DNA of 62,003 nt from Companilactobacillus keshanensis (GTDB taxonomy: Bacteria > Bacillota > Bacilli > Lactobacillales > Lactobacillaceae): positions 1 to 62,003 of the forward strand of contig NZ_RHOS01000012.1 of the NCBI RefSeq assembly GCF_003946205.1, in the 5' to 3' direction. Under the pieces are notes generated by a model. That model was not told the DNA's origin. It was given only the letters and a program-made list of their open reading frames with translations, and made no database searches. Both the position numbers and the translations under genes were made by a program. Positions 16,479-24,850 of the stretch are shown piece after piece. Positions within the stretch are counted from its first letter, which is position 1. Every line of letters begins with the position of its first letter.

Positions 16479-16760
16479 TTGACTAATAACAAATATTCAT
16501 ATGAAACCGAATTAGAAGCTATTAGGCTTTTAAATGCCGGTATCCCCGGCAGACAAATTGTTAAACAACTTGGTTTGAAGAGCGATGAACTTATTTATAC
16601 TTGGAGAAAATATCTTCGTAATGGAGACTATTATCGTCTTTCGCAATCCCAAGAGAAACAATATAAATACAGCAAATGTGTGGCAGAATTGCCAGAGGTA
16701 GAACATCACGACGGAGGAATTAACAAGATGAAACAAGAACTTGAATTGGAATCCCTATAA
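16479..16760 (+). pseudogene. IS orfA, truncated transposase helix-turn-helix subunit
   Basis: 93 codons from a TTG start with GGAGG. The first 60 residues are a transposase helix-turn-helix (YETELEAIRLLNAGIPGRQI, then IYTWRKYLRNGDYYRL). The leucine-zipper half is degenerate and stops early (MKQELELESL). A full IS150-type orfA is longer and frameshifts into orfB. The ribosome binding site is buried in a hairpin (see findings). Confidence 0.7.
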
Positions 16761-16806
16761 GACTTTTGGCAATATTATTAATTAGAACTGGTCAATATAA
16801 AAACCA

Positions 16807-16962
16807 ATGACTAAACTAACAACCGATATCACTTATTTGACATTTGGAATGGATATACTTTATTTATCTTCGATATTAGACAGCCTTAATAATAAAATAA
16901 TTGCATATAAAATATCAGATTATCCAAATGAGAACCTAGTTATAAATACCTTGAACCAATTA
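16807..16962 (+). pseudogene. IS orfB fragment (DDE integrase core)
   Basis: About 50 codons matching the part of an IS3-family orfB around the first catalytic Asp (TDITYLTFGMDILYLSSI) and the following strand (NNKIIAYKISD, ENLVINTLNQL). N-terminal and C-terminal parts are missing. Confidence 0.7.
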
Positions 16963-17025
16963 CATGAATTGCTAGGGCATAAAAATACCGCTATAACTAT
17001 GCGTGCTAATGAATTATCTCAATAA
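16963..17025 (+). pseudogene. C-terminal remnant of a tyrosine integrase
   Basis: Directly fused to the IS fragment is HELLGHKNTAITMRANELSQ, the last box of phage-type integrases (LLGHxxxxxTMRvYaH), with the catalytic Tyr region damaged. It reads toward the tRNA-Ser attachment core, exactly as the intact prophage integrase does at the other end. It marks an older element at the same locus. Confidence 0.65.
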
Positions 17026-17040
17026 GGTCTGATATAACAG

Positions 17041-17093
17041 CAATTGTCCCAAAAACGGCAAAAATGGGACAATTGGGACAACTTTGGGACAAT
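17041..17093. repeat. GGGACAA repeat cluster, probable old integrase arm sites
   Basis: CAATTGTCCC (17041-17050) is repeated inverted as GGGACAATTG (17066-17075), and two more GGGACAA copies follow at 17075 and 17086. Clusters like this sit between integrase gene and attachment core in many Gram-positive elements and bind the integrase N-terminal domain. They follow the integrase remnant here. Confidence 0.55.
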
Positions 17094-17196
17094 GGAATAC
17101 CTATTGCTAGAATAAACTAGAAAAGGTTTATATGTTTTGTTAAATATTTCACCGTCTACGAGTGTTGATACAACAACGTTTTTAGCAATTAAAGAC

Positions 17197-17224
17197 AAAA
17201 AAATAGAACACCAAAAGATGTTCT
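17197..17224 (-). terminator. Displaced original terminator of tRNA-Ser
   Basis: Minus-strand stem AGAACA/TGTTCT (17219-17224 with 17205-17210) followed by a T7 run. Before phage integration this sequence stood just behind the tRNA-Ser 3' end; it is now separated from the tRNA gene by the whole prophage. 17094-17196 shows nothing else. Confidence 0.55.
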
Positions 17225-17238
17225 AAAAAAAGGTATCT

Positions 17239-17256
17239 AAGGAGAGTACAGGATTT
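17239..17256. other. attL: attL, left attachment site of the prophage
   Basis: AAGGAGAGTACAGGATTT occurs exactly twice in the window, here and at 57035-57052. It equals the 3' end of tRNA-Ser (acceptor strand and TpsiC arm up to the loop), in reverse orientation. This copy carries no tRNA beyond the core. Confidence 0.9.
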
Positions 17257-17290
17257 TAAAAAGCCTATATATCAGACCCTATTTGACATA

Positions 17291-17309
17291 TGCGCAAAAT
17301 GTGCGCAAA
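17291..17309. repeat. Integrase arm-type sites, left
   Basis: Two direct copies of TGCGCAAA (17291-17298, 17302-17309), 35-50 nt inside attL. The same octamer occurs three times, plus one variant, just inside attR, so these are probably binding sites for the integrase N-terminal domain. Confidence 0.65.
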
Positions 17310-17431
17310 GCCTTATCTTTTGTTATGTTTTCCTACACATTATATGGTGAAAACATTTAGAATTGATAGTCTTTCAACAGCTCAAATTATATCACAGCTA
17401 TATCTTTAAAATTAAGTTTTTTAAATAGCAC

Positions 17432-17472
17432 AAAAAAGCCCATCACCTAAATTAATAGATGATGGGCTTTTC
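17432..17472 (-). terminator. Terminator of the prophage late operon
   Basis: Minus-strand 9-bp GC-rich stem (17460-17468 with 17437-17445) followed by six T residues, about 110 nt after the endolysin stop. It ends the lytic transcript. The remaining space between attL and the endolysin holds no gene. Confidence 0.8.
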
Positions 17473-17586
17473 TAACACTATCAAAGGTAATTCAAAATCG
17501 AGGTAATTTATAATATTGTCCACGTCAATGAACAACCTTAAGATAACGCATATTATTATATTTGTCTAGCATTTACCGTTTAAAAT

Positions 17587-18714
17587 TTATCCAGTAAATC
17601 CCGAACCTTGAGCATATTTAATAGGAATATATTCATTAGTTGCGACTTCATAAGCATAACCAATATTAGGAATGTTAACTAACTTATCTTTAGTTTGCCA
17701 GCTAGTACCGCCCTTAAATGTCTTATTAGAGTCTTTAATTGAATTCCCCTTACTATCATAAGCAAGTACACCATAATCTGAACGATAATTAATATTTACA
17801 ACATTCTTAAATGTCGTTGATGATTGTGGTAATAAAATGTTTCCACCAATTAAATAGTAAGGCACGTCATTGATGACTGTGATAGTACCAGACTTCCAGT
17901 CTGTGCCACTAATTACATCAGTACCTACATTTGCTTTGCCTTCATTATTATAAGTAGTAAACGCCTTATAGCTGTTACCTTTTACAGATATCACATTACT
18001 AATAGTTTCGTTAGGGTCAACTTGTGGAGATTGTCCACCAGTGAAAAAATTGTCATAATTCTGAGAAACATCAAAATTACCATATGAACCAGCAAAATTA
18101 TATGTGCTTCCCCATTGCCAAGCATGATTTCCTGAATACCAAGACTTGTCAGACGCATTGTAAGGATATGAAGCAATCCAGCCACCACTGTTAACGTCCA
18201 TCTTACTGCCTAGCCATGAACTCATAGTATAAACATCCGAACGATATCCATACTTAGCAACTTGATCCATAAATGCTTTGTTATTAGCATTATTAGTTGC
18301 TCTTGATAATCCATTTTGCTCTTGTGCTTCCACATCAGTGATCAACACTGAACCAATTGGTAAACCGTCAGCTTTAGCCATTTTACCAGCATAGTCAGCC
18401 TCATTGATAGCACCTTGAACCGTTGTATATCTAGCAAAATGATAGCCATTGATATATAGTCCTGCCGCTTGAGCCGTAGCAATATTATTTGAAGCCGTGT
18501 AATCATGGTAGTAAGTACCTTCGGAAATCTTGGTGGTAACAGCCTTTACACCATAATTATCACGCATATCTACAAAGTTGGCCGTAGTCATATATCCGTT
18601 GTGATTGGATACATCTACCATGTCGGTTCTAGCTGCTTGCACATTTTGAGTGCAAAAAAATAAGCCTGCAATAAGCAGACTTACAATATAGATTAATTTA
18701 TTTTTTAGTTTCAC
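17587..18714 (-). CDS. lys: Secreted GH25 muramidase endolysin with SLAP-like wall-binding domain
   Basis: 375 residues. A Sec signal peptide (KLKNKLIYIVSLLIAGLFF, cut near NVQA-ART) precedes a GH25 lysozyme domain (about 30-220): MVDVSNHNG with the first catalytic Asp, ITDVEAQE with the D-x-E pair, HAWQWGS near the end. The C-terminal 140 residues contain two SLAP/SH3-like repeats (ending YYLIGGNILL and YAYEVATNEYIPIKY). AGGAGTG selects the GTG at 18714, which overlaps the holin stop. Being exported by Sec, it likely waits outside until the holin collapses the membrane potential. Confidence 0.9.
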   Translation of the reverse strand: MKLKNKLIYIVSLLIAGLFFCTQNVQAARTDMVDVSNHNGYMTTANFVDMRDNYGVKAVTTKISEGTYYHDYTASNNIATAQAAGLYINGYHFARYTTVQGAINEADYAGKMAKADGLPIGSVLITDVEAQEQNGLSRATNNANNKAFMDQVAKYGYRSDVYTMSSWLGSKMDVNSGGWIASYPYNASDKSWYSGNHAWQWGSTYNFAGSYGNFDVSQNYDNFFTGGQSPQVDPNETISNVISVKGNSYKAFTTYNNEGKANVGTDVISGTDWKSGTITVINDVPYYLIGGNILLPQSSTTFKNVVNINYRSDYGVLAYDSKGNSIKDSNKTFKGGTSWQTKDKLVNIPNIGYAYEVATNEYIPIKYAQGSGFTG

Positions 18715-19114
18715 TATTATCACTCCTATTTCTTAGTTTCTCCAAATTATCTGTAATCCAATTTGGAAGTGGAATACCCATAATTCCTAAATTTTCTACA
18801 ATTGAAATACCATATTGACCGATAAAAAACATTAAGAACAGGTTTGCATAGTTGGCTAATCCCCAACAATCTACTAAAGGATAAAAAATAACTGCTATAC
18901 CGGCTATAACAGTATGTTTAATAAGTCCTTTTCTCCCCGTAGTTGAGTTTACTCGCTCATTAGAGCTCTTAAAGAATCCTTTTAAAAATCCAGTAGCTAA
19001 ATCAACTAAAATAATAATAATGAATGTTGTGAACCAAGGATTCTCAGTCAACTTTTCAGCAGCAACCCACCATTCCATAAACCCGATGTGCGGTGCTGGT
19101 GTTGGTGCATACAT
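18698..19114 (-). CDS. Phage holin (toxin-secretion/phage-lysis holin family)
   Basis: 138 residues, three to four hydrophobic segments: about 28-45, 70-85 and 92-110. The FTTFIIIILVDLATGFLKGF segment and the GRKGLIKHTVIAGIA repeat are characteristic of this holin family. Acidic/basic tail NLEKLRNRSDNSETKK. AGGAG in front. Its end overlaps the endolysin start, giving translational coupling of the lysis pair. Confidence 0.88.
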   Translation of the reverse strand: MYAPTPAPHIGFMEWWVAAEKLTENPWFTTFIIIILVDLATGFLKGFFKSSNERVNSTTGRKGLIKHTVIAGIAVIFYPLVDCWGLANYANLFLMFFIGQYGISIVENLGIMGIPLPNWITDNLEKLRNRSDNSETKK

Positions 19115-19156
19115 ATATTCATCTCCTAAATTTTTGTACTAAAAAAGGAACTAGCC

Positions 19157-20494
19157 TTAGCTAATTCCTGTAATTTTCAAGTTAACTGTTTTGCCAGTGT
19201 CATCTGTTGCTGTGATGGTTTTACCACTCATCACTATATCTTCTGGAGCTGGTGTCCAATCAGTTGAAATATTTCCCTTTTCAAGTTTATATCCAGAAAA
19301 TTGAACGGTGGCAGGTACTTTGTCCAATTCAATAGGTGAGAAACTGATTGTACTATTTGGATTTAAGAACTTAAATGTCACAGAAATTCTTTTCCAATTT
19401 TGCCCAACGGTTCCTGCATCTATTGCAGAATCAAGCCCAAAAAAGTTTATTTCAGCCGTAACGTTGGTAGTAGTTCTTGCATATGATGAAAATGTCCAAC
19501 TTTGTGAAGTATCATCAAGTAAACCTCTTTCTTTTAAGTTATCCACTGAATATTTTGGCCCACCCCAATTCACATTTGTTTGGGCAATCTTAGTACCATT
19601 AAAACTATCATTTAAGACATCTCCAAAAATACCTATGTTTCTTAACCAATAGTTTTCATTATAGTTTTCTGAATCTAATAGATAGTTCCTTCCACCAATT
19701 TCAAGAACTCCTAAAGCATCTAATCGAGCCTTTAAATCTGAAATTGATTGAGATACTTTGGCTTGCTGATCAGCTGTGAAACTAGCATTGGCCGCAATAA
19801 TTTGTTTTTGAACACCATCCAAAAATGAATTAACGGGAGCTATTTGTGCCTTGATAGCCGTAATTGTAGTATTCAATTCATCACTATTATTTTGCAAATC
19901 TAATTTTTTAGCAGACAAATCAGCGGCAATGCTTTCTACATTTTCTTCAGCAGCATCTATGATTGGTTGGTACTGTGCTTTAGCTTCATCCAAAGAATTA
20001 TTCATGAGTAATTTGAATTCCGTTGGAATATCAAGACCAGCAATTTGGGACTTCATTTGCTGGATTCTACCGAGCCAGTCATTTTCGGTATCAGTTAAGA
20101 ACTTATTGATATTTTCGATGCCCGGAATGTAGCTGACTGAAGTATCATCAAGCTGCGTACTTGGAATGATTGAGATATCAAATCCACATGTGGTTACCTC
20201 ATTATTGATCATAAAATAAGCATCTTGAATGTTACCGACAGATTCCGTTAAATGATCACTTACAGGATAATCGATCACGCTACCATTAACATTTGCTGGG
20301 TCATTAGAAACAATTGTCCCATCGGGCTTTTTTGCTACAAAGGTAGCAAAATCAATCTGTAAGTTTTCGTCTCCCCCATTTAAGACAGTTGCTTCAATAG
20401 TCACATCACTTTCGCCTTGACGCAGAATAATTGGTTCATTACTGACCACAGCGTCTTTACGAATATCAAGGCTAATTTTGGCTATTCTTATCAT
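19157..20494 (-). CDS. BppU-like baseplate protein with carbohydrate-binding-like C-terminus
   Basis: 445 residues. The N-terminal about 145 residues have the BppU/DUF2479 look (KISLDIRKDAVVSNEPIILR, then a beta-sandwich ending CGFDISIIPS). Residues 150-290 are helical, coiled-coil-like linker. The last 150 resemble a CBM_4_9-type jelly roll (NYLLDSENYNENYW, ending KLEKGNISTDWTPAPED). Start ATG 20494 with GGAGG, inside the XkdX gene. Probably attaches to the baseplate and touches host sugars. Confidence 0.75.
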   Translation of the reverse strand: MIRIAKISLDIRKDAVVSNEPIILRQGESDVTIEATVLNGGDENLQIDFATFVAKKPDGTIVSNDPANVNGSVIDYPVSDHLTESVGNIQDAYFMINNEVTTCGFDISIIPSTQLDDTSVSYIPGIENINKFLTDTENDWLGRIQQMKSQIAGLDIPTEFKLLMNNSLDEAKAQYQPIIDAAEENVESIAADLSAKKLDLQNNSDELNTTITAIKAQIAPVNSFLDGVQKQIIAANASFTADQQAKVSQSISDLKARLDALGVLEIGGRNYLLDSENYNENYWLRNIGIFGDVLNDSFNGTKIAQTNVNWGGPKYSVDNLKERGLLDDTSQSWTFSSYARTTTNVTAEINFFGLDSAIDAGTVGQNWKRISVTFKFLNPNSTISFSPIELDKVPATVQFSGYKLEKGNISTDWTPAPEDIVMSGKTITATDDTGKTVNLKITGIS

Positions 20495-20648
20495 CTGCTT
20501 CGCCTCCGTCAACCTTGCCTGACGTGTCATAATCTTTACCTGTAATATCTTTATAATCATCTTTTGAGATGACCATAGGCACATAGCCAACGATGTCAGC
20601 GGCCTTGAGTGTTCCCCATCCAAATTCCATTTTAAGTAATCCAATCAT
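20472..20648 (-). CDS. XkdX-family small tail protein
   Basis: 58 residues beginning MIGLLKMEFGWGTLKAADIV; the aromatic-rich first 25 residues and the following DDYKDITGKDY match XkdX, a short protein found near tail-fibre genes of many siphoviruses and PBSX. Role unknown. GGAGG precedes the ATG at 20648; the upstream in-frame ATG overlaps that site. Its end overlaps the next gene by 23 nt. Confidence 0.8.
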   Translation of the reverse strand: MIGLLKMEFGWGTLKAADIVGYVPMVISKDDYKDITGKDYDTSGKVDGGEADDKNSQN

Positions 20649-20649
20649 A

Positions 20650-21141
20650 TTATTTTCCTCCATTATCTGTTGTAGTTGATGTATCTGGTTCAGTGCTTAA
20701 TGTTGTGTCTGGTGCTGGTGCTGGTGCTGGTGCTGCCTTCATTCCAATGACTTCTTTGGTCAATTGTGTAACTGCTGATTGAAGTTCATCACTAATATTC
20801 TTTTGATCAGCGTTATCAGCCATCAAGCTCAAATTCTGCTTGGTACTTGTTGTTAAAGCTGTCTTCAAATCTTCGATAATTTTAGTTAGTTGCAAATTTT
20901 GAAGAGTTAACTTAGTTAATACATCGTTGTGTTCTTCGTCTGGTGTCATATTTGTTGATTTATGAACCAAAGCATTATCAGTGGGGCGAATAGTCCAATT
21001 GAATTTCTCTGAAATAGAAAAGGTTGGGTCATCTTCTACGACAATCCAACCTTTGTTTTTATCCTGATAAAGTGATGAGGGATATTCTGCAATATCAGTA
21101 ATATTTCCATCATCATCTTGTTTAAAAGCTACTTTAACCAT
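20650..21141 (-). CDS. Tail-associated protein with coiled coil
   Basis: 163 residues. N-terminal about 75 residues form a small beta domain (KVAFKQDDDGNITDI, WIVVEDDPTF); residues 75-135 are a heptad-like coiled coil; the tail is a Pro-Ala repeat (APAPAPAPD) and Thr/Ser-rich. This pattern is common for short accessory fibre proteins between receptor-binding genes and XkdX. No defined family. Confidence 0.6.
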   Translation of the reverse strand: MVKVAFKQDDDGNITDIAEYPSSLYQDKNKGWIVVEDDPTFSISEKFNWTIRPTDNALVHKSTNMTPDEEHNDVLTKLTLQNLQLTKIIEDLKTALTTSTKQNLSLMADNADQKNISDELQSAVTQLTKEVIGMKAAPAPAPAPDTTLSTEPDTSTTTDNGGK

Positions 21142-23114
21142 TATTCTCCCTCCTTATAGTTAGTTACGTATGCTATATGTGGCAACGATTTAGGAATAGC
21201 TGCGATAATCGCATCAACTGTGTTTAAACTGCTACTACCTTGACCAGCAGCCAGATTACCTTCGACTTCAACAGTCCCATTACTAAATGAAAATGAAAGC
21301 GATGTACATCCGACGTAATAGTATAGACTACCATTTGGGTAAGTCGCTTTATAATTTTTCCATGTCCCTTGATAATAAGTTTCAACGTCATTCCCACCAA
21401 GATATGTCTTTAAGGGACTATCCAAAAGGCTATAATTAGAAATTCCGTTAAGAATGTACTGCTTAGGAATCCTAACTACACTTGGTAGATCCATATATGC
21501 CAATCTAGCTCTATAAGTACTATCTGCTGAAGTAGCCGGATCTACAAAATGTATTTCTAACCCGTCTCCGATATTGCCAAAATCTTTTGATACTCCAACA
21601 AGCGAAGCACTAGTTGAATCTCCAACGAATAAATAACTTCCGACGGTCAATTGTGAAACCTCTTTTTGACTTGCGTAGGAATTAACATAATCTACGATTA
21701 AGTCAAATGTTGATATTAAATTATCGTCTTTATCTTTTATTGAACCTTGTGTTGTACTAATGTTCATTGTTCCATCATCATTAAATTTAAAACTGACTGA
21801 AGGATTAGTAACAATATCTCCTTCTTTAATGTCACGAGAAAATACTTTGGTCAATTTAAATCCTATGTAAGATTGATTTGGTTGTAAATTATTATAAAAA
21901 AGATATCTTACTCCTGGAGTCCCTTTTGCAAGAACTCTATTATTTTTATCAAGTAAGACCAAGGAATAGCCCGGGGTATTATCTTGGGTGTCTATTACGA
22001 TACCGGTACTTCCTATTGTTACAATATTATTGGTTACATTCGGATAGCCACTTGCTGGGAAGGTTCCCGGATTCGTCCAATTCACAACACCGTTATATTG
22101 AAAAGTTGGCAACTTAGTTGGTACGCTCTCGTCATTTGCTAAAGTAGTAATTTGAACGACTGGAATTGTATTAGACGCTGGATTACCGTTAATATCCTCA
22201 TATCGAACAGTAAATTGTCCCCGCTTATATATCGTTGCCGGGTTCAAACCGTCAACTTCAATAATACTAATATCCATAGGACCAACCGCATATTTTTCAT
22301 TATCCTTATAAACAACTAATCTCGTCCCAGTTCTATTTGATTTTTCATATAAAATCCTGTTTCTATCCAAAATAAAACTCGTACTAGTGATATTTGTCGC
22401 AGCTATACTGGTCTCAGGATTTTGGTATCCATCTCCAAAATTATAACGTGTTATTTTCGTACTCGAAACGTCTTCTCTGGAATTAAATCCGGGAATTTGA
22501 AGTATTGGCCCTGAGATTAGAGTTTCTTTAGACCCATCACCGCTTAATTCCACTTTTAATATATCTTTAGATGCTAAACGTCCCTTCTTTAAAGAAATTG
22601 GAATTGGGGATGTTGTTGAAAACTTGTTCAATCCGGCCTCACCATTCGTAATTTGAATTTTCTTAGGTGTAGTGGACTTACCATTAAAATAAGGAGTTTC
22701 CACCATACTTAATTGTGCTTGTAACCCGTCACCCAATCCATCTAAATTCTCGCCTAAATCTTGATTAAAGGTAACTGTAGTATCGGCGTTTGTATTAGAT
22801 GGACCTTGCCAAAGTTTAAAACGCTTAGTAACTTCGCCCTTGTTAACGTCACCAGGGTATACATCGTCTCCAACAGTTTCGTGACCGGGATTGGTTGTAG
22901 TTCCAGTGTTTCCGCCTGTGTTTCCACCTGTTGAACTACCGGAACCATTTCCTAACCATGACGAATATAATCTTATTCTGTTTGTTGTATGATTACCTAT
23001 TGACTGATGTATTACATTCCCGTCGTCGTCAGCAATTTCAACAGCAAGTGGCATTTTCTTCAATAAATTTCTTGCTTGTTCGTCTTTAACAATAGCTGTA
23101 TTAGTATCTGACAT
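21141..23114 (-). CDS. Large fibre-like protein, candidate receptor-binding protein
   Basis: 657 residues. A short N-terminal attachment segment (about 1-55), a Gly/Ser/Thr linker (GNGSGSSTGGNTGGNTGTTT), then a long succession of beta-rich modules with fibronectin-III-like phrases (ATNITSTSFIL, GLNPATIYKRGQFTVRYEDI, NLQPNQSYIGFKL). No enzymatic motif. Position between baseplate genes and XkdX argues for host-surface binding. No homologue recognised, as expected for variable adhesion proteins. AAGGAG before the ATG. Confidence 0.6.
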   Translation of the reverse strand: MSDTNTAIVKDEQARNLLKKMPLAVEIADDDGNVIHQSIGNHTTNRIRLYSSWLGNGSGSSTGGNTGGNTGTTTNPGHETVGDDVYPGDVNKGEVTKRFKLWQGPSNTNADTTVTFNQDLGENLDGLGDGLQAQLSMVETPYFNGKSTTPKKIQITNGEAGLNKFSTTSPIPISLKKGRLASKDILKVELSGDGSKETLISGPILQIPGFNSREDVSSTKITRYNFGDGYQNPETSIAATNITSTSFILDRNRILYEKSNRTGTRLVVYKDNEKYAVGPMDISIIEVDGLNPATIYKRGQFTVRYEDINGNPASNTIPVVQITTLANDESVPTKLPTFQYNGVVNWTNPGTFPASGYPNVTNNIVTIGSTGIVIDTQDNTPGYSLVLLDKNNRVLAKGTPGVRYLFYNNLQPNQSYIGFKLTKVFSRDIKEGDIVTNPSVSFKFNDDGTMNISTTQGSIKDKDDNLISTFDLIVDYVNSYASQKEVSQLTVGSYLFVGDSTSASLVGVSKDFGNIGDGLEIHFVDPATSADSTYRARLAYMDLPSVVRIPKQYILNGISNYSLLDSPLKTYLGGNDVETYYQGTWKNYKATYPNGSLYYYVGCTSLSFSFSNGTVEVEGNLAAGQGSSSLNTVDAIIAAIPKSLPHIAYVTNYKEGE

Positions 23115-24188
23115 TTACATATCTCCTTCTAACATTTTATTCATCTGATCCATTTTTGAATCAGTAGCTGGATCACTTTTACCAATTGATAAACCGCCGG
23201 TATCAAGAATATCTTGCATAACAGTTTTAGCGTTATCTTGCGTTACAACACCGGCAGACTTAATATCTTCGGCATTAGCAGCGATATCGGCCTTATTTTG
23301 AGTTATGTCATCATCGTTCTTTCTTTGGCGATCTTCGAGATCATTTAAGGACTTATCGACCTCATCTTTATGAGCGGTGCTGTCAGATACCAATTTATCA
23401 ATTTTGGCTTGGCTATTTTTGGTATCGGTGTCTAACTGTTCTTGATTGGCTTTGATAGCAGTGTCCGTTTTATCATTCATATCCTTAATAGCCTTATCGG
23501 CGGTATCGTTCAAACTAGCAATATTGTTCTGCATAATACCAACGTATAAGGATTGGTAGAACGCTAATTGCTTTTGGCCAGATTTAATTGATTCATCAAA
23601 ATTAACTAATAATCTATTTAATTCCGAAACATAATTAGCGTGTTTCTCTGGAATGGCTACATCATTATTAATAATTTCTAAATCGAAATCCAAAGTTTGA
23701 ATTACTTTAGTGCGTTCTGGATTTTCGATAAGGAAGTGTGCCGATTGATAATGTCCAGCATTTTGAGTGATAGCTGCTTCAGGTTGCCAGCTCAATACGC
23801 CTAAGGACGCTTGAGTTCCGTCAAATCCTTCATCTGAACGGACATAAGATCCTGTTGCGTCTGTACCCTCAAAACTAACCAACTTATTAATTAGGGTACT
23901 ATCGTCCATATCAAAACTGGATAGATCATATAGAGATACGCCGCCCCAATTTTTATTTGATTTTAAGAAATTAATTTCAAATGTGTTACCGCTCGAAGTA
24001 CCTTGAATTAACCAGGCATGTTGAAATTCTCGACTGTTTAACAGAATATTTTCAATTCCGTTTGGACCTAGATGTTCATGCTCATCCTGCGTATATTGTG
24101 CTGGTAAATGGAATCCTTCCGCTAGATCAACGCAGAAAAATAATGGTTCGACTGCCGGAATATTCATCTTCATTTCTACATTTGACAT
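23115..24188 (-). CDS. Baseplate upper protein-like (distant BppU type)
   Basis: 357 residues: an N-terminal beta domain (1-185) whose end, HFLIENPERTKVIQTLDFDLEI, resembles the end of BppU N-domains, then a long helical region with heptads and repeats of D/N-K-x-A-I-K (about 200-320), and an acidic tail. The shape fits a trimeric connector that positions the receptor-binding proteins. Adjacent genes overlap or abut it, in one late transcript. Confidence 0.6.
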   Translation of the reverse strand: MSNVEMKMNIPAVEPLFFCVDLAEGFHLPAQYTQDEHEHLGPNGIENILLNSREFQHAWLIQGTSSGNTFEINFLKSNKNWGGVSLYDLSSFDMDDSTLINKLVSFEGTDATGSYVRSDEGFDGTQASLGVLSWQPEAAITQNAGHYQSAHFLIENPERTKVIQTLDFDLEIINNDVAIPEKHANYVSELNRLLVNFDESIKSGQKQLAFYQSLYVGIMQNNIASLNDTADKAIKDMNDKTDTAIKANQEQLDTDTKNSQAKIDKLVSDSTAHKDEVDKSLNDLEDRQRKNDDDITQNKADIAANAEDIKSAGVVTQDNAKTVMQDILDTGGLSIGKSDPATDSKMDQMNKMLEGDM

Positions 24189-24850
24189 TAAATATCACCA
24201 CCTTTGTTTAATTCTGAATTCATTTCTGCAAGTTTTCGGTCAACTTCTAGATCGTCATCAGAATACTGTTGACCATTTCCGGTATAACTAGGAGCGTGTA
24301 CACCGTTTGAGATTGGACTATCACGAAGTCGACTTTCAATATTAGAAAGTCTTTGAGATAAGTTACTTGTCTCTTTACCTACTTCACCGCTGACTTCATC
24401 GGCTATCAATTCAGATAACGATGAAACTAATGCTTCACCAGTTGAATTACCGAAAGCACTAAAATAAGCGTTAATCGACTTTTGATTACTAACAATTATT
24501 GCTAGATCTTTCAAAATTAGATTTAACGCTTTTTCTATGGTTTCGATATTAAAATTCTCTGAGTGGAACATTGACGAACCGTATAGTTCCGACGTAATAC
24601 GATCTAATTTAACAGTTAGACCGTCAAAGCCTTCAATGTCTTGCAACTCTGGAACTTTTAATTGTGTAGTTTGGTCAGTGTCGATCAGCTTATATTTTTT
24701 GGCAATTATATTACCGTCTGGATCTTTACCCAAAATCTTGAGCGCCATTTTGCCACCTTCATCAAATATTGATCTGCCGGTATCAACAGTTTTGGTAATT
24801 CCGTCTAATGTTGAATTACCAGACACGAATTTAATTTGAGGTTGTACCAT
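24188..24850 (-). CDS. Baseplate-associated protein of unknown function
   Basis: 220 residues: beta-rich first 90 (IKFVSGNSTLDGITKTV), helical 95-175 with a coiled-coil segment (SNLSQRLSNIESRL), disordered polar end. It overlaps the tail endopeptidase gene by 20 nt and the next gene by 1 nt. Likely a baseplate component by position only. AAGGAGG before the ATG. Confidence 0.5.
   Translation of the reverse strand: MVQPQIKFVSGNSTLDGITKTVDTGRSIFDEGGKMALKILGKDPDGNIIAKKYKLIDTDQTTQLKVPELQDIEGFDGLTVKLDRITSELYGSSMFHSENFNIETIEKALNLILKDLAIIVSNQKSINAYFSAFGNSTGEALVSSLSELIADEVSGEVGKETSNLSQRLSNIESRLRDSPISNGVHAPSYTGNGQQYSDDDLEVDRKLAEMNSELNKGGDI

Larger units (their letters stand above)
16411..16962 (+). 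mobile_element. Degenerate IS3-family (IS150-like) insertion sequence
   Basis: The left end starts near TGAGTATATA (16411) and matches the start of another copy at 61929 almost base for base for about 75 nt. It carries a truncated orfA and, after a deletion, a central piece of the orfB integrase core (TKLTTDITYLTFG, the DDE strand, followed by YLSSILDSLNNKIIAYKISD). The right inverted repeat was not found, and the piece is fused directly to an integrase fragment, so the element is dead. Confidence 0.75.
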
